Of a DNA stretch of 64,000 bases, positions 1-9,883 are shown piece by piece. Below the pieces are notes generated by a model that made no database searches, was not told where the DNA came from, and worked only from the letters and a program-made list of their open reading frames with translations. A program made the translations under genes and the position numbers. Every line of letters starts with the position of its first letter. The stretch's first letter is position 1. Source of the DNA: Maricaulis sp965242785 (GTDB lineage Bacteria > Pseudomonadota > Alphaproteobacteria > Caulobacterales > Maricaulaceae); NCBI GenBank assembly GCA_965242785.1, contig CBDETA010000001.1:248001-312000 (forward strand). Direction: 5' to 3'.

Positions 1-1360
1 TCTTTCCATAACCCGACGAGCCGCGATTGTTGGCGGCGTAGACGGCGTAGCCGTGATTGACCAGGTGCTGGATGGTGGCGGAATAGCCGATCCGGCTCTG
101 CCCGCCCGGGCCGCCATGCACCCAGACCAGGGCCGGCACCGGATTGTCGGCGCTGGCGCCGTGCGGACGATAGAGAATGCCCGGGATTTCCAGCCCGTCG
201 AAGCTTTCAAACCGAACCACTTGCGCATCCACCATCTCGGCTTCCGAGATGGCCGGGTTGAGCGCATTGGTCAGCTGGGCATGGGCCTGGCTGGCCAGAT
301 CGACGACATGCAGGTTGGACGGTGAGGTGGCGCTGTCGATCAGGAAGGCAATACGGCTCTCATCGCGCGAGAAGCGCACCGAGCCCAGATCCCCCGCCGG
401 CAGTTCGGGCAGGGCCAGATCGCTGCCGGTCTGGGTGTCCAGGATGCTCACCTCGGTACGGGCATCGGCATTGATGCCGGAGACGCGATAACGGCCCGAG
501 GGCGAATAGATGACGAACTGGACGTCCCAGTCGGCCTCGATCAGGGGTGCCGTCTCGCCGGTCGCCAGATCATAGGTCCAGGCCTGGTTGAACTCGCCAT
601 GCTCGTCAGTGGCATAGACCAGGGCTGAGCTGTCGGGTGTGAAGGTGTAGACGCCGTAGGCGATATTGCCCTCATGCTCGGTGATCAGCCGCGGCGTGGC
701 ATCGCCGGAGGCCAGGTCGACCAGCAGGATGTCGCTGTCTGCCGAGGTGCGGTTGCGCACCAGGGCCAGCCAGCGTCCGTCCGGGCTGACATCGCCGATC
801 TGCAGCGCATCATCATTCTGGAACACCACGCCGCTCTCATAGCTCAGCGTGTCATAGGCATAGATATCCATGGCGCTCTGATCGCGCTCATTGGTCATCA
901 CCCACATGTCGCCGCCATCCGGCGACCAGCCCAGGAACTGCGCGCGGACGTTCTCGCCGGGGGTGATGTCGTTGAGGCGGCCGTCCAGTTCGCGGACATA
1001 GATATGGCTGATCTCATTGCCGCCGCTGTCGGCGGTGACCACGGCACGATCGTCACCGGGGAACCAGGACACGGCGAAGGTGGCGTTGGTATCCGAAGCC
1101 GTCAGCGCCTCGCGGTCACCCGTGGCCGGGTCCACAGCATAGGCGTTGAACACACCGGTCTCGTCCGAGGAGATCAGGATGCGGCTGTCATCCGCCGACC
1201 AGGCAAAACCGGCCGAAGAGGCCAGCCCGAAACTGGTGGTCTGGTGAAAGGTCGCGGCGTCGTATTGCGCGACGGTCGCGGCAGGCTCGTCGGCCGCCGG
1301 CTGGCACGCAGCCAGAAGCCCGGCCAGCACCAGGCCGGAGCCCGTGATCAGGTATTTCAT
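1..1360 (-). CDS. S9 family peptidase lipoprotein (C-terminus cut by window edge)
   Basis: Reading the minus strand from the ATG at 1360 gives a lipoprotein signal peptide (MKYLITGSGLVLAGLLAAC, predicted lipidated Cys19). It is followed by repeated beta-propeller-like blades (FAWSADDSRIL, LGWSPDGGDMW, DVSPDGRWLAL). The start of the alpha/beta hydrolase domain follows, with the oxyanion-type HGGPGG motif and an NRGSSGYGK stretch at the window edge. This is the architecture of S9 prolyl oligopeptidase/acylaminoacyl peptidases. The catalytic Ser-Asp-His region lies outside the window. The lipobox suggests anchoring at the periplasmic face. The gene lies downstream of groEL on the same strand but is separated from it by a strong terminator, so it is probably a separate unit. 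Confidence 0.85.
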   Translation of the reverse strand, partial: MKYLITGSGLVLAGLLAACQPAADEPAATVAQYDAATFHQTTSFGLASSAGFAWSADDSRILISSDETGVFNAYAVDPATGDREALTASDTNATFAVSWFPGDDRAVVTADSGGNEISHIYVRELDGRLNDITPGENVRAQFLGWSPDGGDMWVMTNERDQSAMDIYAYDTLSYESGVVFQNDDALQIGDVSPDGRWLALVRNRTSADSDILLVDLASGDATPRLITEHEGNIAYGVYTFTPDSSALVYATDEHGEFNQAWTYDLATGETAPLIEADWDVQFVIYSPSGRYRVSGINADARTEVSILDTQTGSDLALPELPAGDLGSVRFSRDESRIAFLIDSATSPSNLHVVDLASQAHAQLTNALNPAISEAEMVDAQVVRFESFDGLEIPGILYRPHGASADNPVPALVWVHGGPGGQSRIGYSATIQHLVNHGYAVYAANNRGSSGYGK

Positions 1361-1422
1361 GTCGATCCCCTCGAAATGCTTTGGCGCGACCTTAGCGTGA
1401 AAAGGGGACATGGCGGCAAGAC

Positions 1423-1452
1423 AAAAAAGGCCCGCTCCATCGGAGCGGGCCT
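1423..1452 (-). terminator. Intrinsic terminator of groESL
   Basis: A perfect 11-bp stem (AGGCCCGCTCC at 1428-1438, GGAGCGGGCCT at 1442-1452) has a 3-nt loop. On the minus strand it is followed by six U residues (the A run 1423-1428). It lies about 105 nt beyond the groEL stop and before the S9 peptidase start. Confidence 0.88.
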
Positions 1453-1460
1453 CTCTGTGT

Positions 1461-1523
1461 CTGAGCCAGGCTCAGGCGGATGATTACATCATGCCGCCCC
1501 CGCAGACCGGCTTGCCGGTCTGC
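1461..1523. repeat. Two short hairpins and a copy of the groEL 3-prime end
   Basis: Between groEL and its terminator lie a 7-bp inverted repeat (1461-1475) and a perfect 10-bp inverted repeat with a 2-nt loop (GCAGACCGGC at 1502-1511, GCCGGTCTGC at 1514-1523). Between them, 1484-1499 repeats exactly the last 16 nt of groEL including the stop codon (1557-1572). Neither hairpin has a T tail. They may act as 3-prime mRNA stabilisers, but that is inference. Confidence 0.6.
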
Positions 1524-1556
1524 TCACCTTTCGATGATGGGCGGCTTTATGATGTC

Positions 1557-3197
<1,641 letters not shown>

Positions 3198-3249
3198 GTG
3201 CGTAGATTCCTGTGATGGATTGTTTGAGACAGATCAGGCGGGCTGGCGC

Positions 3250-3555
3250 TTAGGCCGGCTCGGCCACCTTCTCCATGATGCCCAGGATGTCGGACTCTTT
3301 CATGATCAGGAGGTCTTCGCCGTTCAGGCGCACTTCCGTGCCCGACCATTTGCCGAACAGGATGCGGTCACCGGCCTTCACGTCGAGCGCGCGGACCGAA
3401 CCATCTTCCTTGATGGCACCGCCGCCAACAGCGACGACTTCACCTTCCTGCGGCTTCTCCTTGGCGGTGTCGGGAATGATGATCCCGCCCTTGGTCGTGG
3501 ACTCTTCTTCGACGCGCTTCACCAGCACGCGATCGTGCAGAGGACGAAAGGTCAT
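3250..3555 (-). CDS. groES: Co-chaperonin GroES (10 kDa)
   Basis: The 101-residue protein starts MTFRPLHDRVLVKR. It carries the mobile-loop region (EESTTKGGIIIPD) and the roof segment (GKWSGTEV) and ends in the usual ILGIMEK. It caps the GroEL cavity. The start has a clear upstream GGAGAGA on the minus strand. It is the first gene of the groESL operon. The divergent neighbour is an OmpA-like lipoprotein gene whose start lies about 280 nt away, and the intervening DNA holds the heat-shock control sites. Length and sequence are standard. Confidence 0.99.
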   Translation of the reverse strand: MTFRPLHDRVLVKRVEEESTTKGGIIIPDTAKEKPQEGEVVAVGGGAIKEDGSVRALDVKAGDRILFGKWSGTEVRLNGEDLLIMKESDILGIMEKVAEPA

Positions 3556-3606
3556 CTTGTTTTCTCTCCAGCAAGAGGACTGTGGTTTTTCGCAGGCCGG
3601 AGAGGA

Positions 3607-3633
3607 TTGGCACTCACCTCTGCCGACTGCTAA
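3607..3633 (-). promoter_or_regulatory. CIRCE operator (HrcA binding site) of groESL
   Basis: TTGGCACTC (3607-3615), a 9-nt spacer and GACTGCTAA (3625-3633) match the CIRCE consensus TTAGCACTC-N9-GAGTGCTAA with one mismatch in each arm. It lies in the groES leader just downstream of the promoter-like hexamers. HrcA repression at CIRCE is established for alphaproteobacterial groESL. HrcA itself is not in the window. Confidence 0.85.
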
Positions 3634-3642
3634 CAGCGGCGG

Positions 3643-3671
3643 AGATAAGGAAGGGGGCAGGGGGCGTCAAG
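3643..3671 (-). promoter_or_regulatory. RpoH-type heat-shock promoter of groESL
   Basis: On the minus strand CTTGAC (3671-3666), 16 nt, then CTTATCTCCG (from 3649) fits the alphaproteobacterial sigma-32 consensus CTTGAC-N16/17-CyTATnTnnG. Read as sigma-70 it is TTGACG-N17-TATCTC, so the housekeeping sigma factor could also use it. The predicted start of transcription falls at the edge of the CIRCE element, so HrcA and RpoH would act on the same site. Confidence 0.7.
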
Positions 3672-3835
3672 GGGCGCGCCATGCGATTTTCTGACTCTTT
3701 TTTCAGTCCCGTGACCCGTGCGGCGACGGACGGACGCTCATCTGGCGTTCATGTCGAAATCGCTAAATCGCCGTTGGAATGCCTGTCACATTTCGGGCTA
3801 TGATCGAAGCGATGCGTAGCTGAGAAGGATTATCC

Positions 3836-4507
3836 ATGAAACTCCGCACTGCACTTGTCACCTCCCTGTCCGCGCTGGCCCTGACCGCCTGCACGACGAC
3901 GGACCCCTATACCGGTGAGACGCGCGCCAACAATACCGGTCGCGGCATCCTGATCGGTGCGGCGGCTGGCGCCGTCCTGGGCTATCTGACCAATACCAGC
4001 GACAGCGATGAGGGCCGGACCAATGCCCTGATCGGCGCCGGTATCGGTGCGCTGGCCGGTGGCGCGATCGGCAATTACATGGACCGCCAGGAAGCTGCGA
4101 TGCGCGAAGCGCTGAGCGATACCGGCGTCGGCGTCCGCCGCGAGGGCAATGATCTGCGCCTGATCATGCCGGGCGATGTCACCTTCGCCACCAACTCCTC
4201 GGACATCCAGGGCCAGTTCTATTCCATCCTGAACGACGTCGCGACGGTGATGAACCGGTATCCGGCGACCTATCTGGACATCATCGGCCATGCCGACTCC
4301 ACCGGTCCGGACGATTACAACCAGGCCCTGTCCGAACGCCGGGCCCTGTCGGTGGCGAACTATCTCATCGCCCAGGGCGTGCTGCGAGACCGCTTCTACG
4401 TTGCCGGCATGGGCGAGCGCTCGCCGATCGCCTCGAACGACACCCCGGCCGGCCGGGCCCAGAACCGCCGCGTGGAAATCCTCGTTCGTCCGCACACGAC
4501 GTCGTAA
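3836..4507 (+). CDS. OmpA-family lipoprotein with glycine-zipper (YiaD-like)
   Basis: The 223-residue protein has a lipoprotein signal (MKLRTALVTSLSALALTAC, Cys19). Two glycine-zipper helices follow (about residues 36-50 and 62-80: GILIGAAAGAVLG, LIGAGIGALAGGAIG). The C-terminal OmpA/MotB peptidoglycan-binding domain (about 110-220) contains DIIGHADSTG and an NRRVEI end. Such proteins tie the outer membrane to peptidoglycan. The start has an AGAAGGA ribosome site 5-10 nt upstream. It appears monocistronic, with a strong terminator 29 nt after the stop. It resembles E. coli YiaD, but orthology is not claimed. Confidence 0.9.
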   Translation: MKLRTALVTSLSALALTACTTTDPYTGETRANNTGRGILIGAAAGAVLGYLTNTSDSDEGRTNALIGAGIGALAGGAIGNYMDRQEAAMREALSDTGVGVRREGNDLRLIMPGDVTFATNSSDIQGQFYSILNDVATVMNRYPATYLDIIGHADSTGPDDYNQALSERRALSVANYLIAQGVLRDRFYVAGMGERSPIASNDTPAGRAQNRRVEILVRPHTTS

Positions 4508-4535
4508 CGGACACGTTTTCAACAGTTTGATGCTG

Positions 4536-4570
4536 AAGCGGCCCGCCCTCAGGCGGGCCGCTTTAATTTA
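4536..4570 (+). terminator. Intrinsic terminator after the OmpA-like lipoprotein
   Basis: A 12-bp perfect stem (AAGCGGCCCGCC at 4536-4547, GGCGGGCCGCTT at 4552-4563) with a 4-nt loop runs directly into a TTTAATTTA tail. Confidence 0.88.
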
Positions 4571-4706
4571 TGCATATCCTTGAAATTCAATATGTTGGAT
4601 AGAGTTCGCGCTTGCGGGGTTTACCTTCGTTAACCAAACGACAACCGGCTGCGACACAGTTTAGCCTTCAAGCATTCGTGACGATTCGCTGCATTGAAGG
4701 CCTGCC

Positions 4707-5930
4707 ATGCCCCGCGCGCTCGATATTCTCATCCTCCTGACCTACGTCGCCATCGCGACGGTGGCTGCGATCGGTTTCGAGCGACTGGGTCTGATGCCGC
4801 CCATGACAGCCTGGATGATGGGCGCCATTGTCTTCATCGTCGCCGGCATGGCGCATTCGGCTGCCTCGCGCAGTCAGGAGCGCCGCGAGCTGGAGCGCGA
4901 GATCCACAATCTCAAGGCCGCCAATCTGGCGCTGGCGGAAGAGTTCGAGGCCGCGCAGAAGCGGCTCGACGAAATCACGGATGACCTGCGGGCTGAGGCT
5001 GTCGAGCGTGACAATGCCCTGGTGCACGAGGTGAAGGTGCTGGAAGACCTGATCCGCCGTGTGTCCGGTCCGGTCGATGTCTATGCCAAGGCGTCGCCCA
5101 CTGAGACCGGCGGCAATGGCATCGACATCGATACGGTGCGCGACGCACTTCAGGCCAATCGTGTCGATCTCTACATCCAGCCCATCGTGACCCTGCCGCA
5201 GCGTCGCGTCGCCTTCTATGAGGGCTATACGCGTCTGCGCGATGCCACGGGCCGGATTCTCGCGCCGTCGGCCTTCATTGCCGCGGCTGAACAGGCCGGC
5301 ATGATGACCGAGGTCGACAATCTCTTGCTGTTCCGTTGCGTCCAGATCGTCCGCCGCCTGACCGGACAGGATCGCAAGGTCGGCATCTTCTGCAATATCT
5401 CCCTGAACTCTCTGGCGGATGAGGACTTCTTCCCGGAATTCCTCGACTTCGTTCGCCAGAACAAGGACCTCGCCGGCTCCCTGATCTTCGAGATCTCCCA
5501 GCGCGCCTTCGAGGAGCGCGACGCCGTCGCCGCCCGCAACATGGCCCGCATGGCCGATTTCGGCTTCCGTTTCTCCATCGACCAGGTCAATCACGTCGAT
5601 CTCGACCTGCACGAGATGGAGCGTGCCGGTGTGCGCTTTGTGAAGATCGGCGGCCGCCGCCTGCTGGACGCCATCGCCGATTATGAGCCCATTGCCGGTT
5701 ATGAGGCCGGGTCCATCGCGAACGAGGACATGGCCGGCATGTTTGCCCGTCACGGAATCGAGCTGATTGTCGACAAGATCGAGACCGAAGCCACGGTGGT
5801 CGAGGTGCTCGAGCTGGATGTCGCCTATGGCGAAGGCCATCTGTTCGGCGAACCGCGACCGGTCCGCGACGACCTCCTGGACACCGCCACCACCACCACG
5901 CCGACCCCGCCGGTGCGCCTGGTCAGCTAG
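4707..5930 (+). CDS. tipF: TipF-like flagellar assembly factor (degenerate EAL domain)
   Basis: The 407-residue protein has two N-terminal hydrophobic segments (about 7-26 and 33-50) and a charged coiled coil (about 56-118). A C-terminal EAL-type domain (about 140-390) follows. The order is that of Caulobacter TipF, a c-di-GMP receptor that seats flagellar components at the new pole. The catalytic EAL triplet is replaced by E172-G-Y (YEGYTRLRD), which argues for c-di-GMP binding rather than hydrolysis. A Thr/Pro-rich tail follows the domain. No flagellar structural operon is adjacent, so assignment rests on domain order and degeneracy. A different degenerate EAL receptor remains possible. Confidence 0.72.
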   Translation: MPRALDILILLTYVAIATVAAIGFERLGLMPPMTAWMMGAIVFIVAGMAHSAASRSQERRELEREIHNLKAANLALAEEFEAAQKRLDEITDDLRAEAVERDNALVHEVKVLEDLIRRVSGPVDVYAKASPTETGGNGIDIDTVRDALQANRVDLYIQPIVTLPQRRVAFYEGYTRLRDATGRILAPSAFIAAAEQAGMMTEVDNLLLFRCVQIVRRLTGQDRKVGIFCNISLNSLADEDFFPEFLDFVRQNKDLAGSLIFEISQRAFEERDAVAARNMARMADFGFRFSIDQVNHVDLDLHEMERAGVRFVKIGGRRLLDAIADYEPIAGYEAGSIANEDMAGMFARHGIELIVDKIETEATVVEVLELDVAYGEGHLFGEPRPVRDDLLDTATTTTPTPPVRLVS

Positions 5931-5964
5931 ACCAGCCGGCCTCTCTCCGTTTCCATTTTTGCGC

Positions 5965-6086
5965 CGTCATCCCCCGGCTTGTCCGGGGGACCTCGACTAT
6001 CCGGTTGACGATTTCGCTGCGCCGGCGGGGATACTCAAACTATGGGCAGGTTGGCTGAGGTCCCCCGGACAAGCCGGGGGATGACG
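5965..6086. repeat. 30-bp perfect inverted repeat, intergenic
   Basis: The 30-nt arm at 5965-5994 (beginning CGTCATCCCCCGG) is the exact reverse complement of 6057-6086, with 62 nt between them. Each arm also holds its own smaller inverted repeat (CCCCCGG CTTGT CCGGGGG). This is the form of REP/BIME-like intergenic elements common in Caulobacterales. It lies between tipF and the HAD gene and may fold as the 3-prime end of the tipF mRNA. Confidence 0.75.
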
Positions 6087-6179
6087 TTGAGGAAGGGGGC
6101 ACGGATCTGGGATCCTGTCGGCTGAAAACCCGTTCTTCGCGCATTGACGCACCGGCATGACCCTGCTTCAAGCGCAGGC

Positions 6180-7028
6180 ATGATCCAGCCCGCCCGATTG
6201 TCCGACCTTCGTGCCCGCTATGACACGCTCTATTGCGATGTCTGGGGTGTCATCCGTGATGGACGGGCGCTGTTGCCCGAAGCCGTCGAGGCCCTGCAAG
6301 CCTTCCGGCAAGCGGGTGGGGCGGTTTGCCTGGTGTCGAATGCCCCCCGGCGCGGCCACAGTCTGCGGAACTTCCTGGCCCAGATGGGCCTGCCGGATGA
6401 CGCCACCGACGCCATCGTAACGTCCGGGGATGCGATCCACGCCGAGCTGGCCGCTCGTGCGCCAGGCAGGGTCCTGCATATCGGTCTCGACCAGGATCGT
6501 GGCCTTTATGACGGGCTGGACCTGGAGTTCACGGATCTGGAACAGGCGGACTTCATCTCCTGCACCGGGCTCGACGATTACTGGAATGGCAAGCCGGAAG
6601 ACTATCGCGCCGTGCTGGAACGGGCGCTGGAACGCAGGCTCGACCTGGTCTGTGCCAATCCCGACATCATCGTTCAGGCCGGGGACCAACTGGTCTACTG
6701 CGCGGGCGCCATTGCGCGGCTCTATCGCGAGATGGGGGGAAAGTCCGTGGTTGCCGGCAAACCGCACAAGCCAATCTACGCCCTGGCAGCAGCGGCGCTC
6801 GACGCCGTGGGCAAGCCGGCCACGCCCGGCCGTACCCTGGCCATTGGTGACGGTCCTGAAACCGACATCGCCGGCGCGATCCGCATCGGCATCGATGCGC
6901 TGTTCATTGCCGACGGCATCCTGGAAGCAGACGTGAAAAGCGACAGCTTCGATGGAGAAGCTGTCGCTCGCGCCCTTGAAGGGTATGGGGTTGCGGCGCG
7001 CTGGTTGGCGCCGAAACTTGTCTGGTGA
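6180..7028 (+). CDS. HAD-superfamily class IIA hydrolase (TIGR01459-like)
   Basis: The 282-residue product has HAD motif I as YCDVWGV (DxxG variant near residue 20). It has motif II in LVSNAPR, the conserved Lys in VAGKPHKPIY, and motif III/IV in LAIGDGPETDIAGA. This is the NagD-like IIA cap class, in the TIGR01459 branch typical of alphaproteobacteria. These are sugar-phosphate or nucleotide phosphatases of unproven substrate. I use the ATG at 6180. An in-frame TTG at 6144 would add 12 residues with no homology-like feature. It ends head to head with the minus-strand cheZ gene, the two stops forming TGATCA. Confidence 0.85.
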   Translation: MIQPARLSDLRARYDTLYCDVWGVIRDGRALLPEAVEALQAFRQAGGAVCLVSNAPRRGHSLRNFLAQMGLPDDATDAIVTSGDAIHAELAARAPGRVLHIGLDQDRGLYDGLDLEFTDLEQADFISCTGLDDYWNGKPEDYRAVLERALERRLDLVCANPDIIVQAGDQLVYCAGAIARLYREMGGKSVVAGKPHKPIYALAAAALDAVGKPATPGRTLAIGDGPETDIAGAIRIGIDALFIADGILEADVKSDSFDGEAVARALEGYGVAARWLAPKLVW

Positions 7029-7724
7029 TCAATCGAACAGATTGTCGATCGAGGACTGATCGAGATCCGGAGCGCCACCGGCTTCGGCGAACATGGCGTC
7101 GATATCGTCCTGGCTCGTTTCCGGGCCGCCCAGGGCAGGACCGTTGAGCAGGTTTCTCTCGGCGCGTTCGCGTTCGGCCTTCTCGGCTTCGGATTCGAAC
7201 CCGTCAGCGTCGCGGACACCCATCACCTCGGCAAAGCGGGCGACGCGGCTTTCCACGTGACGTAGCGAGTTGACGACTTTCGAAACACGCTGACCGGCCA
7301 GATCCTGGAAGGAGCAGGCTTCGATGATCGTCATCATGCGTGCTTCGACGTTCGCACGATACTCGTCATAGTCCTGGGCTTCCTCGCAGAGCACGGCTTC
7401 AGCCTCGCTCATGATCGTCTCGGTCGCCTTCTCGGTGTCACCGACAACGGCTTCCAGTTCGACCCCCGCAGAGGGAATGCGTTCGGACTTGATATCATTG
7501 GGGCGCAGAGCCGAGATTTCATCCCGGGTCCGCGAGATGTAATCCGCGATATAGTTGAATTCCTGGCAGATCGACTGGTCGAGGGAGCTGAAGAACAGCT
7601 TCATCGTGTCGGTCAGCTGGTGGGCCAGCTTCAGGACTTCCATGATCTGTGCGTCCTGCAGATCGCTGGCCTTCAGCGATGCCAGGGACGTACGGACTTG
7701 CGCGGCAACATTGGCGGCGGGCAT
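7029..7724 (-). CDS. cheZ: CheZ-like protein phosphatase
   Basis: The 231-residue, largely alpha-helical acidic protein contains the CheZ-type signature ACSFQDLAGQRVSKVV (about residues 137-152), where the active-site Asp and Gln lie. It ends in a short acidic peptide (SSIDNLFD) resembling the CheZ C-terminal CheY-binding helix. CheZ speeds dephosphorylation of CheY-P and so ends the motor signal. It lies 59 nt downstream of a single-domain CheY-like gene on the same strand, which supports a kinase-distal phosphatase/receiver pair. Linkage to a particular chemotaxis cluster cannot be seen here. Confidence 0.82.
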   Translation of the reverse strand: MPAANVAAQVRTSLASLKASDLQDAQIMEVLKLAHQLTDTMKLFFSSLDQSICQEFNYIADYISRTRDEISALRPNDIKSERIPSAGVELEAVVGDTEKATETIMSEAEAVLCEEAQDYDEYRANVEARMMTIIEACSFQDLAGQRVSKVVNSLRHVESRVARFAEVMGVRDADGFESEAEKAERERAERNLLNGPALGGPETSQDDIDAMFAEAGGAPDLDQSSIDNLFD

Positions 7725-7783
7725 GGGGCCCTCCTTCCTTTGCAGACTCTAACGACAGTTGGGATCGTTCACGTCGACTTCGC

Positions 7784-8170
7784 CTAGAAGTCGCCGAGGA
7801 CGGCCGCCATCTTCGCTTTGAGGGTTCCAGCGTTGAAGGGCTTCACGATGTAATTGTTCACACCGGCGCGCTTCGCCGCGACCACGTTTTCCGTCTTGGA
7901 CTCCGCGGTGACCATGATGAAGGGCGTGGCCTTCATGGACTCGTCCGCGCGCACTTTCTGCAGCAGCTCGTAGCCCGTCATCGGTTCCATGTTCCAGTCG
8001 GAAATCACCAGACCGTATTTGTTTTCCTGCATCTTGGCATAGGCTTCCTGCCCGTCTGCAGCTTCGTCCACGTTTTCAAACCCAATCTGCTTGAGCAGGT
8101 TGCGAATGATACGGATCATGGTTTTGTAGTCGTCCACAACCAGGATCGGCATCGTCATTTCGACAGCCAT
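7784..8170 (-). CDS. CheY-like single-domain response regulator
   Basis: The 128-residue protein is a stand-alone receiver: VVDDYKT carries the acidic pair, VISDWNMEPMTG carries the phosphoacceptor Asp, VTAESKTENV carries the conserved Thr/Ser switch and NNYIVKPF carries the Lys. The DWNMP-type phosphorylation site is typical of chemotaxis CheY. I chose the ATG at 8170 (MAVEMTMP). A second ATG at 8158 is possible. It is followed by the CheZ-like phosphatase gene in the same orientation. The divergent neighbour is the MaoC gene, 121 nt away. Confidence 0.85.
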   Translation of the reverse strand: MAVEMTMPILVVDDYKTMIRIIRNLLKQIGFENVDEAADGQEAYAKMQENKYGLVISDWNMEPMTGYELLQKVRADESMKATPFIMVTAESKTENVVAAKRAGVNNYIVKPFNAGTLKAKMAAVLGDF

Positions 8171-8291
8171 GCGTAGTCTCCATCCACTCGGCGCGTTTAC
8201 ACAAGGACGGCTTGTTTCGCCGTCTTCAGCACGGACCCTAGACATTCGCGGATAAAAATCGGTTAAAGCGGTGGCAAAGATGGAGTCGCTC

Positions 8292-8735
8292 ATGGCGGAA
8301 GTGCGCGGTATCGCTCTGGAAGAAATGGAAATTGGCCAATCGGCTGAGGCAGTTAGAACGGTTACCGAGGAAGACCTCGAACTGTTCGCCAAGGTCTCTG
8401 GCGACTACAATCCTGTTCACATGGACGAGGAATTCGCTCGCGCGACCCCGTTTCGAGGCCGGATTGCCCATGGCGCCCTGGTCGCCTCCTTCATCTCCGG
8501 CGTGCTGGGCAACCAGCTGCCCGGGCCGGGCGCAATTTTCCTCGGTCTGAACATGCGCTTCTACCTGCCGACCCGGATTGGCGATGAAGTGCTGACCAAG
8601 GTCACGGTGAAGTCGATCGATCTGAAGTCCCGCAAGGTGGTGATGGATTGCGTCTGCACCGTTGGCGGCAAGGTCACGATGCAGGCTGAATCCGAAGTCA
8701 TGGTGCGCAAGCGCCGCCGCAAAGCCGAAGACTGA
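8292..8735 (+). CDS. MaoC-like (R)-enoyl-CoA hydratase
   Basis: The 147-residue single-hotdog protein has the hydratase-2 motif SGDYNPVHMDEEFA, containing the catalytic Asp-x4-His, and RIAHGALVASFIS. This matches PhaJ-type (R)-specific enoyl-CoA hydratases that act on trans-2-enoyl-CoA. There are three nested in-frame starts (GTG 8271, ATG 8280, ATG 8292). I use 8292 because family members start close to the IALEEMEIGQ strand. It is followed after 7 nt by ribF, so the two are probably co-transcribed without a functional link. Confidence 0.85.
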   Translation: MAEVRGIALEEMEIGQSAEAVRTVTEEDLELFAKVSGDYNPVHMDEEFARATPFRGRIAHGALVASFISGVLGNQLPGPGAIFLGLNMRFYLPTRIGDEVLTKVTVKSIDLKSRKVVMDCVCTVGGKVTMQAESEVMVRKRRRKAED

Positions 8736-8742
8736 TCGCGCC

Positions 8743-9696
8743 ATGCAGGTGTTCCACGGTTACAAGGCACTGCCGCAGGAGGCCCGGGGCTCGGTTGTTG
8801 CCCTGGGCAATTTCGACGGTGTGCACGCGGGCCACCGGCATGTGATCGCCTTGGCTGCGCAATTGGCGCGGCGCCTGGATGCGCCGCTGGGGGTCGCCCT
8901 GTTCGACCCGCATCCGCGCCGCTTCTTCGCGCCGGACGCGCCGGCTTTCCGGCTGATGAGCATCGAGGCCCGGAAGCGGACCCTGTCGGGCCTCGGCGTC
9001 GAACGCCTGCACGTCCTGCCGTTTACCGCCGATCTGGCCAAGATGACGCCGGAGGAATTCGTATCCGGCGTCCTGCATGACGGCTTGGGCATTCGCGGTG
9101 TCGCGACCGGGGCGGACTTCCGTTTCGGCGCCGGCCGGGCCGGTGCGCGCGGTGATCTGGAACGTCTGTGCACGGCGCAGGGGATCGAGACCGCCTTTGC
9201 CGAACTGCATGGCAATGGGGCCGACAAGGTCTCCTCGACCCGCATCCGCAAGGCCATCCTGGATGGCGACATGCAGGCGGCCGCCGAACTTCTGGGCGGC
9301 CCCTGGACGATCGAAGCGGTCGTCCGCAAGGGCGACCAGCGCGGCCGCACGATCGGTTTTCCCACCGCCAACCTGACCCTGGGCGACTATGCCCGCCCGG
9401 CCTATGGCGTCTACGCCGTGCGCGTGCGTATTGCGGGCGAGGAGGCCTGGCATGACGGGGTTGCCAATTTCGGCAAGCGTCCGACCGTGGACGGACTGAC
9501 CGAATTGCTGGAAGTGCACCTGTTCGACTTTGCCGGCGATCTTTACGGCCAGGCGCTGGAAGTCAGCTTCCATGATTTCCTGCGGTCCGAACGCAAGTTT
9601 GACGGTCTGGACGCGCTGAAGGCGCAGATCGCCGTCGATGCGGACCGTGCCCGCACGCTCCTGGCCGGGCTGAACGGCCTGTCTGGACCGGCATGA
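8743..9696 (+). CDS. ribF: Bifunctional riboflavin kinase / FAD synthetase
   Basis: The 317-residue protein has an N-terminal FMN adenylyltransferase domain (LGNFDGVHAGHRHVI nucleotide-binding motif, ATGADFRFG, SSTRIRKA). Its C-terminal riboflavin kinase domain contains GRTIGFPTANL and VANFGKRPTV. It makes FMN and then FAD from riboflavin. The order ribF-ileS-lspA seen here is common in proteobacteria. The ATG at 8743 gives the usual start just before the first strand. No FMN riboswitch was seen upstream. Confidence 0.97.
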   Translation: MQVFHGYKALPQEARGSVVALGNFDGVHAGHRHVIALAAQLARRLDAPLGVALFDPHPRRFFAPDAPAFRLMSIEARKRTLSGLGVERLHVLPFTADLAKMTPEEFVSGVLHDGLGIRGVATGADFRFGAGRAGARGDLERLCTAQGIETAFAELHGNGADKVSSTRIRKAILDGDMQAAAELLGGPWTIEAVVRKGDQRGRTIGFPTANLTLGDYARPAYGVYAVRVRIAGEEAWHDGVANFGKRPTVDGLTELLEVHLFDFAGDLYGQALEVSFHDFLRSERKFDGLDALKAQIAVDADRARTLLAGLNGLSGPA

Positions 9697-9883
9697 CGGG
9701 CTCTGTTACACGCCATTCCATGGTCTTATCCACGAAAGCCATAACCGCGGCAGCCCTGATCGCTGCGCCGATGACGGGTCGAATTACCGGCCCGGGCCGC
9801 TAGGGTATGGTACTCGAGCGGTTCCGGGAGACGTCCTGCCTTGAACCCTTCAAAAGACCCCATGACCGCAAGGACCTGATCCG

